A program made the translations under genes and the position numbers. Positions 8,701-15,893 of a DNA stretch of 35,559 nucleotides are shown here, piece by piece (the stretch's first letter is position 1; every line of letters starts with the position of its first letter). The DNA comes from Agathobacter sp. (GTDB taxonomy: Bacteria > Bacillota > Clostridia > Lachnospirales > Lachnospiraceae). The notes beneath the pieces are model-generated. The model had not been told where the DNA came from and made no database searches. It saw only the letters and a list, made by a program, of their open reading frames with translations. The stretch covers positions 1 through 35,559 of the forward strand of contig JAFUPI010000045.1 of assembly GCA_017481285.1 (NCBI GenBank). The letters run 5' to 3'.

Positions 8701-9155
8701 TAGAGGTTACAGGGGAAGTAGACGAAGCAGAGGTACGTGAAGCCATTCTAAAAGAATTAAAGCCAGATGGTCTGGTAAATCAGGAAGAGACCATCTATCG
8801 TGCCATGGATGACGAGTTTGAACAGAAATCGGATGTGATTCCAGTAGAACTGAAAAAATCAGGAGAGTTGTCTGCCCGCTCCTCCGTGGCAAGTACAGAG
8901 GAATTTGACATCCTTAGCGAATATGTCAAACACAACATTGTGAAAACTGGAAATGATATTTATCAGGGCAATGTACAGATTTCACCTTTTGTCGAAGGAC
9001 AAATGTCCAGTTGCGATTATTGTCCTTACAAAGCGATATGTGGTTTTGATGTAAAGATTCAAGGCTTTGAGGAACGCAAAGCAGGAAAAATAGATAAAAA
9101 AGATATTTTTGAACGAATGGCTACAGAAAATGCGATTTGTCGTGCAAAGAATTAA
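5736..9155 (+). CDS. addB: Helicase-exonuclease AddAB, AddB subunit
   Basis: The 1139-residue product matches AddB in length and architecture. AddB is the partner of AddA in the ATP-dependent helicase-nuclease that resects double-strand breaks for RecA loading. The N-terminal Walker A is GNSGGGKT. The C-terminal RecB-type nuclease has GNLYHTAVEIY, GRIDRLD and VIDYKSG. Four cysteines of the expected 4Fe-4S cluster are present: C773 (KFAKCAYSHY) and C1093, C1096, C1102 (SSCDYCPYKAICGF). The gene is intact and begins a probable operon; addA starts 15 bp after its stop. Confidence 0.97.
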   Translation: MALKLILGNSGGGKTEYMYEQVVKAAEANPKQNYLVVVPEQFTMQTQRKLVDLSTNHAIMNIDVLSFQRLAYRIFDELGKTDIKILEETGKSLVLRKIAQEKAEQLSVLKSNMHRMGYIGEVKSFISELMQYNISPSQLEDCIKEEKFSKSLTSKLQDISVMYQGFAEFLEGKYITQEELLHVLIRIADESKILKDSVLVLDEFTGFTPVQVELLRKLMSICSEIWVSLTIDAKENFFHSRGMQELFDMPKKTIGTLMDLAKQTHTEVLEPVVITGGEKKRFKDAPSLYFMEQNLFRSSYQRKFGETEEIQIFSLKNPKEELTWAARKINDLVQNQGYRYRDIAVVSGDVETYGNYVEQICGKYKIPYFLDKTKEVLFHPFIEFVRGLLEVISSDFSYHSVMRLLRTGYCQLEQQEIDILENYLLATGIRGQKMWSKRWLRLPKNERAYDLEKLETIRQKFMVDLEPVLQGFGKKEDRKATVEEMVQAIYAYMVALDVETQLFQKEKELLQAGEQTKSKEYGQIYRVVMELFEKCIQVLGKECLSIQELSEILDAGFEAAKVAVIPPGYDSVTIGDIERTRLNHVKVLLFLGVNEGIVPKSINQGGIISQYERDAMEAADITLAPGAREQAFIQKFYLYLNMTKPSHQLCLTYSRVDREGKALRPSYLIRTILRMFPDMKVQEMEELENQLDVSTTMAAREYFLAGERSPEWYALAKCFMESDDEQVRANTKAILDAFYYQYNHDPISHVVAEAIYGKNIEGSVTRLEKFAKCAYSHYLSYGLKLREREESGFESVDMGNLYHTAVEIYSKKLAESEYDWFTVPEETRDSYAQTAMEEAILAYPNLSIYATAENAHMAGRMNHIFKQTIWALTTQVRKGRFVPNDFEVSFSKADHLEALEFDLEKDNNIQLRGRIDRLDTCVDDNRLYVKVIDYKSGNTKFDLLQLYHGMQLQLVVYMNAAMELEKKKHAKKEIVPGGLFYYHIDDPVVEVTGEVDEAEVREAILKELKPDGLVNQEETIYRAMDDEFEQKSDVIPVELKKSGELSARSSVASTEEFDILSEYVKHNIVKTGNDIYQGNVQISPFVEGQMSSCDYCPYKAICGFDVKIQGFEERKAGKIDKKDIFERMATENAICRAKN

Positions 9156-9170
9156 AGGAAATAGGAAACG

Positions 9171-12100
9171 ATGAAGTGGACCAAGGAACAGCAAAATGTA
9201 ATTGATTGTCGCAATCGAAACATACTGGTATCTGCAGCAGCAGGCTCTGGTAAAACAGCCGTTTTGGTAGAGCGAATTATTCAGAAAATTACAGATGAAA
9301 CACAGCCTGTCGATATCGACAGGCTCTTGGTGGTGACTTTTACCAAGGCTGCAGCCGCAGAGATGCGAGAACGAATTGGAAACGCCATTGAAAAGCTTTT
9401 GGAAGAAAATCCAGAGAATGAAAATTTAAGAAAACAACAAACTCTGCTTCATAATGCACAGATTACTACCATTGATAGTTTCTGTCTTTTTGTCGTGCGC
9501 AATCATTTTGAAGAAATTGGGCTGGAACCTAATTTCCGTATTGCGGACCCCGGTGAAATCAAACTTTTGGAACTGGATGTATTAAATGAGGTGTTTGAGC
9601 AGGAGTACCAGCGCCACAGCACAGCTTTTGCAGACGAGGAAGGTGGGGATCACTTCCTGCAGTTGGTAGACGCATACTCAGACAAACGAAGTAACAAGGC
9701 TGTTAAAGATATGATATCCAAAATATACACACAGTCTGCCAGCAATCCTTGGCCAAAAGAATGGGTACAATCCTTGATTGCCCCATATATGGTTGTGAAC
9801 AAAGAAGAATTAATAGAAACGGATTTGATGCAAGGAATTTATTCCTATGTGAAAAATATTCTTCTGGATATGCCAGAACAATTAGATGGATTTCGTCAGG
9901 TGGCACTTTCTGAGCCAGGGCTTGAGAAGTACGCCGCGAATATCGAGAAGGACATAGAAGCTTTCTCCGGCTTAGAGGATATAAAAAACTTTGAAGAGCT
10001 AGGAGCATTTTGTCAAAATCTATATGCTTCTATGGGGAATCTGACCGCCATTCGTGGCTTCGAAGGAAATGTAGAAAAGAAAGATGCGGTTGCGAATGGA
10101 AGAAACGGCATCAAAAAAGAAGTCAAAGAGATATGCGAGAGATATTTTGCAATGTCCTTGGATGAGCTCGTAGAACAGTTAGGTCGAATGCGAGGCATTG
10201 CAGAAGAAATCCTGCGTTTGACCCTATTATATATGGATGTGTTAGAGAAAAAGAAACGTGAGAAACATCTCATGGACTTTTCGGATATCGAGCATGCAGC
10301 ATTGCGGATTTTGGTGGATGAAAAGACAAAAGAACACCGTTCATCTTCCATGGAATTTAAAGAACAGTTCGAAGAAATCATGATTGACGAGTACCAGGAC
10401 AGCAACCAGGTACAGGAGGAAATCATGCGTGCAATTTCTCGTGAATCCCTGGGCGAATATAATATGTTTATGGTAGGAGATGTGAAACAGAGTATTTATC
10501 GTTTCCGATTGGCACGTCCAGAGTTATTTATGGAAAAGTTTGCGACTTACGATTTGGAGGAGAGTAAGAAACAAAGAATCGATTTACGTAGGAATTTCCG
10601 AAGTCGTCGCGAGGTGCTGGATTTTACGAATGATGTATTCTATAAAATTATGGCGGCGGATTTAGGCAATGTTGCGTATGATGCAGATGCTGCACTGTAT
10701 TACGGGGCAGGTTATGCAGAGACCGAGGATATGAAAGCAGAGGTGCTTTTGTATGAGACAGATACGTTGACAGATGGTGACAGTGATGCGGATAGCTTGA
10801 GTAAACGTCAGTTGGAAGCACGTATGGTAGCTCAGCATATTTTAGAATTAAAGGAAACACTTCAGGTAACAGATAAAGCCACAGGAGAGATGCGCCCGCT
10901 TCGTAATAGCGATATTGTAATTTTGTTCCGCAGTTTAAGCGGTTGGGGCAATGAGTTTGTTTCCGTTTTGGAGGATTGTGGAATTCCGGCACATGTATCG
11001 ACTTCTACGGGATATTTTTCTGCGGTAGAAGTACAAACGGTACTTAGCTTCCTGAAAATATTGGACAATCCATATCAGGATATTCCGATGGCAGCCGTAC
11101 TTAAGTCTGCCATTGTGGGATTGGACAATGAGGAACTGGCCGAAATAGCTTTGACCAAAGAGGTGACCAGTTTTGCAGAAGCAGCATGCAAGCAAATGGA
11201 AGCGGCTACAGAAGGAAAACTATATCGTTTCCAAGAACTGTACCAGAGGCTGCGTGGAAAAGTCATGGATACACCAATTCATCAGTTGATTGATATGGTG
11301 TTAGAGGAGACTGGGTATGGAGATTATGTAAAAGCATTGCCAGCGGGAAGTCAGAGAAAAGCGAATCTGGATATGCTGGTCGAAAAAGCCATTGCTTACG
11401 AAAAGACCAGTTATAAGGGCTTGTTCCACTTTGTCAGATATATTGACCAGCTTCAGAAATATGAGGTGGATTTTGGAGAAGCAGATGTAACGGGCGAAAA
11501 TGAAGATGTAGTACGTCTGATGACGATACATAAGAGTAAAGGTTTGGAGTTCCCTGTCGTATTTGTATCAGGCATTTCCAAGCAGTTTAATGAAAGTGAT
11601 TCCAGAGATAAGATGGCGATTCACCCGGATATGGGGTTGGGGCTGGATGAAGTGCAAAGTACCCCAAGAATAAAGCGCAAATGTCTTATCCGAAGTGAGA
11701 TTGCAGAACGAATCCGTCGTGACAATCTTGGTGAAGAACTGCGTGTTTTATATGTTGCAATGACCCGTGCCAAGGAAAAACTGATTCTCACTGGAACGAT
11801 AAAAAATCAGGAAAAACTATACGAGTCGTATATGGGAAATGTGCTTCCAGAAGTGCCGCTTTCCTTTAGTCAAAGAACGAAGGCGAAGAAATATATGGAT
11901 TGGATTGCACCTGCGGTATTGTCTTATCCGGATAAGTATGCGTTTACCTTTGTAAATGCTACAGATTTGGTGCTGGCAACCGCCAAAGGAATGGCAGAGA
12001 AGACCATCGCAAAAGAGGTACTGCTAGAGAAAATCCAACGTGCAGATGATATGCTGGTAGAGGAATATAAAGAGTGTTTTGCTTACCAATATCCGTATGA

Positions 12101-12794
12101 ACAGGAAAAGGAGAAAAAGAGCAAGTACTCCGTTTCTGAGTTGAAGCATGATTCCATGGTGGAAAACTATGACCGTATGGAAGGCGAGGTAGAGGTTCCA
12201 GATTTCTTGTTGGAAGAAAGAGAATCTTATGTGCCAGCGTTTGCACAGGAAGGACTTGCTAAACGAGAGGAGGTCAATCGTGGTGCCCTTCGAGGAACTG
12301 CTGTGCATCGTGTCATGGAATGCATGGATTTTGCGGCATTTTTAGAAGTGGATCAAACCTCACAAGAGGCGGTTATGGACTATCTCACCAAGGAATTGGA
12401 CCGTATGGTACCAGAACTTTTGACAGAGGAGCAGTATGTGCTGGTGGATATGAAGAAACTACTGGCTTTCTTCCAGTCTCCAGTTGCCATTCGCATGGCC
12501 AAGGCAGCACAAAGAGGAGACCTCTTCCGGGAAAAACCATTTGTTATGGATTATGAAGGGGTACTGTTACAGGGAATTATCGACGTGTTCTGGTTAGAGG
12601 AAAATAGAATTGTTTTGTTGGATTACAAGACAGACCGGGTGAAGGCAGAGGACGAATTGATACAACGATATAAAAAACAGCTAGAGCTATATGCGCAGGC
12701 ACTTTGTCGTATTTTTTCTACGAAAGAACACACAATAGACAGCACAGAAAATCTAATTTATTCATTCTGCTTCAATAAGGAGATAGAATTATAA
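9171..12794 (+). CDS. addA: Helicase-exonuclease AddAB, AddA subunit
   Basis: The 1207-residue UvrD-like helicase plus nuclease translocates 3' to 5' and cuts one strand at DNA ends. Helicase motifs in order: motif I AAAGSGKTAVL (about residues 22-32), motif Ia VVTFTKAAAAEMRERI, motif II MIDEYQDSNQ, motif IV LRRNFRSR, motif V VRLMTIHKSKGLEFPVVFV and motif VI LYVAMTRAKEKL. The C-terminal nuclease contains GTAVHRVME, GIIDVFW and LLDYKTDR. The length is normal and there is no frame disruption. It lies between addB and maf with gaps of 15 and 11 bp, so co-transcription is very likely. Confidence 0.97.
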   Translation: MKWTKEQQNVIDCRNRNILVSAAAGSGKTAVLVERIIQKITDETQPVDIDRLLVVTFTKAAAAEMRERIGNAIEKLLEENPENENLRKQQTLLHNAQITTIDSFCLFVVRNHFEEIGLEPNFRIADPGEIKLLELDVLNEVFEQEYQRHSTAFADEEGGDHFLQLVDAYSDKRSNKAVKDMISKIYTQSASNPWPKEWVQSLIAPYMVVNKEELIETDLMQGIYSYVKNILLDMPEQLDGFRQVALSEPGLEKYAANIEKDIEAFSGLEDIKNFEELGAFCQNLYASMGNLTAIRGFEGNVEKKDAVANGRNGIKKEVKEICERYFAMSLDELVEQLGRMRGIAEEILRLTLLYMDVLEKKKREKHLMDFSDIEHAALRILVDEKTKEHRSSSMEFKEQFEEIMIDEYQDSNQVQEEIMRAISRESLGEYNMFMVGDVKQSIYRFRLARPELFMEKFATYDLEESKKQRIDLRRNFRSRREVLDFTNDVFYKIMAADLGNVAYDADAALYYGAGYAETEDMKAEVLLYETDTLTDGDSDADSLSKRQLEARMVAQHILELKETLQVTDKATGEMRPLRNSDIVILFRSLSGWGNEFVSVLEDCGIPAHVSTSTGYFSAVEVQTVLSFLKILDNPYQDIPMAAVLKSAIVGLDNEELAEIALTKEVTSFAEAACKQMEAATEGKLYRFQELYQRLRGKVMDTPIHQLIDMVLEETGYGDYVKALPAGSQRKANLDMLVEKAIAYEKTSYKGLFHFVRYIDQLQKYEVDFGEADVTGENEDVVRLMTIHKSKGLEFPVVFVSGISKQFNESDSRDKMAIHPDMGLGLDEVQSTPRIKRKCLIRSEIAERIRRDNLGEELRVLYVAMTRAKEKLILTGTIKNQEKLYESYMGNVLPEVPLSFSQRTKAKKYMDWIAPAVLSYPDKYAFTFVNATDLVLATAKGMAEKTIAKEVLLEKIQRADDMLVEEYKECFAYQYPYEQEKEKKSKYSVSELKHDSMVENYDRMEGEVEVPDFLLEERESYVPAFAQEGLAKREEVNRGALRGTAVHRVMECMDFAAFLEVDQTSQEAVMDYLTKELDRMVPELLTEEQYVLVDMKKLLAFFQSPVAIRMAKAAQRGDLFREKPFVMDYEGVLLQGIIDVFWLEENRIVLLDYKTDRVKAEDELIQRYKKQLELYAQALCRIFSTKEHTIDSTENLIYSFCFNKEIEL

Positions 12795-12805
12795 GGAGAA
12801 CTATT

Positions 12806-13432
12806 ATGAGTCAAATTATACTTGCATCCCAATCCCCTAGAAGAAAAGAACTTCTAGAGCAGATTGGATTAGAATTTGAAATATGCCCTGCGAAAGGAGA
12901 AGAGGTCATCACAAAGACCATTCCAGAGGAAGTGGTTATGGAGCTTTCGAAGCAAAAGGCAGAGGAAGTCGCTTCTATGGTATCTTCTTTTGGGGAAGAG
13001 CATAAAGATATAACAACTCCATCAGATATTTTGGTGATTGGAGCAGATACAGTAGTTGCATATGATGGCAAAATTCTCGGGAAGCCTGTGGATGAAGCGG
13101 ATGCGAAGAGAATGCTTACGATGCTTTCTGGAAATACCCACAGCGTATTTACCGGTGTAACTCTGGTGTTAATTGACAAGAGTGGTCGTGCAGGCGAGCT
13201 GGTTTTTTATGAAAAAACCAATGTAAAAATGCATGCAATGTCGGAGGCAGAGATAGACCGCTACATTGCTACAGGCGAGCCAATGGACAAAGCAGGAAGT
13301 TATGGAATCCAGGGGAAATGTGCAATTTATATTGAGAAAATTGATGGGGATTACAATAACGTAGTGGGTCTCCCAATTGCAAGAATCTATCAGGAATTAA
13401 AAAATATTGGCATTGATATCCATTTATGGTAA
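12806..13432 (+). CDS. maf: Maf family nucleoside triphosphate pyrophosphatase
   Basis: The 208-residue protein begins IILASQSPRRKELLEQIG, the Maf N-terminal signature (SxSPRR). It also carries GADTVVAYDGKILGKP, SGNTHSVFTGV and DKAGSYGIQGK, the conserved blocks of the dTTP/UTP-type pyrophosphatases. It hydrolyses non-canonical or dTTP/UTP nucleotides to monophosphates and has been linked to septum control in Bacillus. It has its own AAGGAG site 11 bp after the addA stop, so it belongs to the addAB operon. There is no sign of truncation. Confidence 0.95.
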   Translation: MSQIILASQSPRRKELLEQIGLEFEICPAKGEEVITKTIPEEVVMELSKQKAEEVASMVSSFGEEHKDITTPSDILVIGADTVVAYDGKILGKPVDEADAKRMLTMLSGNTHSVFTGVTLVLIDKSGRAGELVFYEKTNVKMHAMSEAEIDRYIATGEPMDKAGSYGIQGKCAIYIEKIDGDYNNVVGLPIARIYQELKNIGIDIHLW

Positions 13433-13468
13433 ACTAGCCATAACACAATTATATTAGGAGGGGTTTCT

Positions 13469-13732
13469 ATGTATAATTACGATGACGAAGTATTAGAGGT
13501 ATTTCTTGAGAATCAGGGCCAGCTTTTTCCGGAAAATGTGGCAGAGACACCAGAAGAAGCAGAAGAATTCTTAGATGACTGCATGGCAGTTGTATGTAAG
13601 AATTTTAGGGAAGTAAAAGAATATTTTGAAGAAGCAGGAACAGATATTGCTGGTATGTCAGATGATGATATTATGGAGGCCAGCGAAGTATTTGCACTTC
13701 CAAGCGGAAGATTTTTGATTGTAGAAGGATAA
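13469..13732 (+). CDS. Small acidic protein of unknown function
   Basis: The 87-residue soluble protein is strongly acidic, with clusters such as ETPEEAEEFLDD and SDDDIMEASEVF, and two cysteines (DDCMAVVCKNF). It is predicted to be mostly helical and ends in the hydrophobic LPSGRFLIVEG. It has no signal peptide and no motif I recognise. The GGAGG ribosome binding site is strong, and the stop codon is only 3 bp from the start of the following lipoprotein gene, so it is very likely translated. I recall no function. Its place between maf and a PpiC-type foldase gene is the only clue. Confidence 0.8.
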   Translation: MYNYDDEVLEVFLENQGQLFPENVAETPEEAEEFLDDCMAVVCKNFREVKEYFEEAGTDIAGMSDDDIMEASEVFALPSGRFLIVEG

Positions 13733-13735
13733 ACG

Positions 13736-14737
13736 ATGAAGAGAAAAATAGTAACGTTATGTTTGGCTGTAGCGTTATTATCTAGTACTTTAGCAGGATG
13801 TACCATTGGAAATACAGAAATTGTCCTAAACATGAATTCCGTAGGACGTAATCATGTGTTTTCCATTAATGGTGAGAAATGTACCAAAGAAGAAGCACGT
13901 CTTTACCTGTGCAATTACCAGAATATATATGGTTATGCATATGGCATCAATTTGTGGGAGTACGATGATAAGAAACTTGCAGACGACAGTGATTTAGAAG
14001 ATTATGTGAAGGATATCACTTTATCTGAACTGGCAAATATTATGTGTATGGAACAGTTGGCGGAGCAGCAGGAACTTACACTTACACAGGACGAGAAGGA
14101 TAAGGTAGCAAAAGTTGCAGAGGAATACTATGCGTCTTTGAGCAAAGAGGAACGTTCCTATATTGGCGTAGACCAAAGTAAGGTAAAACGTTTTTATGAG
14201 AAGTATGCCATTGCACAAAAATTATACAAGACTTTAACGCAGGGAATTAGTGAAGAAGTAAGTGATGATGAAGCTCGTGTGATGAGGATTCAGCAGATTT
14301 TTGTGAAAAGTGAAGAAAAAGCACTGTTTGTAGAGTCGAAACTGGGAGGAAAAGAGAAGTTCGATAGTCTTGCCAGCACATATAATGAAGCTGGGGTAAT
14401 TGAGAGAAATCTGGCACGTGGTGAGTATCCAGAAGAAGTAGATGAGATAGTATTTCATTTGGATGATGGCGAAACTTCAGGAATGATTACGACAGACGAG
14501 GGATACTATTTTATTAAATGTCTGAATAAGTTTGATAAAGAGCTGACCGAAGAAAATAAAGATAATATTATTGCGAAAAGAAGAAAAGAACAGTTCGAGG
14601 ATAAACTCATTGAATTTATCGAGAATTCGCAATTTGATCTGAATGAAAAAGTATGGGCAGATATTCAAGTAGATACTACAGGGAATATCAAAACCAATAG
14701 TTTTTTTGAAACATATGAAAAATATTTTGCAGAATAA
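13736..14737 (+). CDS. PrsA/SurA-like peptidylprolyl isomerase lipoprotein
   Basis: The 333-residue precursor has a lipoprotein signal peptide, MKRKIVTLCLAVALLSSTLA then GC, with lipobox LAGC (Cys at 22). A SurA-N-like helical region follows (about 45-175) and then a parvulin-like domain (about 180-275), with RIQQIFVKSE, ERNLARGEYP, VFHLDDGETSGMI and GYYFIKCLNK. A C-terminal helical part follows. PrsA-type proteins assist folding of exported proteins on the outer face of the membrane. The parvulin domain is less canonical than in B. subtilis PrsA, so isomerase activity is not certain. It starts 3 bp after the small acidic gene and 12 bp before the PAP2 gene. Confidence 0.85.
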   Translation: MKRKIVTLCLAVALLSSTLAGCTIGNTEIVLNMNSVGRNHVFSINGEKCTKEEARLYLCNYQNIYGYAYGINLWEYDDKKLADDSDLEDYVKDITLSELANIMCMEQLAEQQELTLTQDEKDKVAKVAEEYYASLSKEERSYIGVDQSKVKRFYEKYAIAQKLYKTLTQGISEEVSDDEARVMRIQQIFVKSEEKALFVESKLGGKEKFDSLASTYNEAGVIERNLARGEYPEEVDEIVFHLDDGETSGMITTDEGYYFIKCLNKFDKELTEENKDNIIAKRRKEQFEDKLIEFIENSQFDLNEKVWADIQVDTTGNIKTNSFFETYEKYFAE

Positions 14738-14749
14738 GAGGGTGTAAGT

Positions 14750-15279
14750 ATGGAATGGGAATTTTCAATCCTTTACGCGTTGCAGGAAATACATAATCCA
14801 GTGTTAGATGACATTATGTTATTTATCACTTCGCTTGGAGATGATGGATGGCTTTGGCTGGCAACTGGTATCATTTGTCTTTGGTTTAAGAAACATCGCA
14901 AGATGGGATTCAGTTATTGTTATCTATGTTGTGTACCTTTATTCTGGGAAATTTAATTTTAAAGAATATATTTGCCAGACCAAGACCATGTGATATTGAT
15001 GCAGCGGTGAACTTGTTGATTTCCCGTCCGCATGGACATTCGTTCCCATCTGGACATTCCATCAACAGTATGGTTGCTGCCGTGGCATTGTTTTTAAACA
15101 ATAAGAAAATCGGTATTCCAGCGGTGATAATCGCTACATTAATCGGATTTTCCCGTCTATATTTATTCGTACATTTTCCAACGGATGTATTGGGTGGATT
15201 CGCAATCGCAATTTTAGTGGCAATCGGCGTAGATTGGGCATTCCGCCAATTCCAAATAAGGAAATCAAATAAAGCATAA
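14750..15279 (+). pseudogene. PAP2 family phosphatase, broken by a frameshift
   Basis: The N-terminal half (14750-14956) encodes membrane segments and runs in frame to KKHRKMG, then goes out of frame to a stop. The C-terminal half continues in the -1 frame as IQLLLSMLCTFILGNLILKN. It holds all three phosphatase signatures: KNIFARPRP (KX6RP), PSGHS and SRLYLFVHFPTD (SRX5H). Restoring one G to the GGG run at 14905-14907 gives one continuous protein of about 176 residues of the lipid phosphatase/undecaprenyl pyrophosphate phosphatase superfamily. It is the last gene of the addBA-maf group and ends inside the outer repeat of the large palindrome. It could be a true pseudogene or a sequencing error. 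Confidence 0.85.
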
Positions 15280-15285
15280 AAATTG

Positions 15286-15319
15286 AGGGCTGTCGCAAAT
15301 CCCCATTTGCCGACGCCCT
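15286..15319 (+). terminator. Left outer hairpin, terminator of the addBA-PAP2 operon
   Basis: AGGGC..GCAAAT-CCCC-ATTTGC..GCCCT forms a stem with a small internal loop, followed by TTTCTT. It lies within the 43-bp outer block of the large palindrome. Confidence 0.7.
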
Positions 15320-15623
15320 TTCTTCATGTTTTGAAATAAATATGTCGCAGTTTCTTCTTGGGATTTTCGAGCCTTGAAGAAAAATGCTATATTTTCTTGA
15401 AACACACTTCCGACTTAAGTTTTGTGTCTTTCATCCATTTTACTATCTGCGAAGTATGTCCGATGTGAAAAAGACACTGGTACATCCTTTCCTAGTGTCT
15501 CTAAGTACGACGTCTTTATATAGTTGATATTACATATGCATACTCGAAACTCGGTGCAAAACGGCACCTCAGACAGTCGAGCATGCATATGACATTATAT
15601 AAATCCGTCGTACTCAGAGACAC

Positions 15624-15657
15624 TGCATGAAAAGGTTCGCTGGACCTTTTCATTGCA
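15624..15657. repeat. Extra hairpin in the right arm of the palindrome
   Basis: ATGAAAAGGT (15627-15636) pairs with ACCTTTTCAT (15644-15653) across a 7-base loop. Pairing extends to TGC/GCA past one bulged T. It has no counterpart in the left arm, so it would project as a side branch from the folded structure. Confidence 0.75.
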
Positions 15658-15846
15658 TGCATTGCAACGAAAAGTCTGTAAAGGTGTCTTTTCTCACACG
15701 GACATTCTTTGCAGATTGTAAAATATTTGAAAGACATAAAAAATCACAAGAGGCGGAAGTGTGTTTCTTAGAAAACAAGCATTTTCCTTAACGTGAGAAA
15801 ATTTCAAGAAGAAACTGCGACATATTTATTTCGAATTATAAAAATA

Positions 15847-15880
15847 AGGGCGTCGGCAAATGGGGATTTGCGACAGCCCT
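15847..15880 (-). terminator. Right outer hairpin, terminator of htpG
   Basis: This is the inverted copy of the left outer hairpin. Read on the minus strand it is followed by TTATTTTT and lies directly after the htpG stop. Read on the plus strand it is followed by CAATTTTT. Confidence 0.7.
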
Positions 15881-15893
15881 CAATTTTTGCACT

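Noticed and set aside
14905..14912. Programmed -1 frameshift in the PAP2 gene
   Set aside because: No X-XXY-YYZ slippery heptamer or downstream stimulatory structure is seen; a one-base loss in a G run is simpler.
15516..15737. A 73-codon open frame on the minus strand inside the palindrome, with cysteines (TICKECPCEK, CLRC)
   Set aside because: No ribosome binding site, no family match I recognise, and the equivalent frame in the other arm is broken by stops. It may be a remnant of coding DNA but is not supported as a gene.
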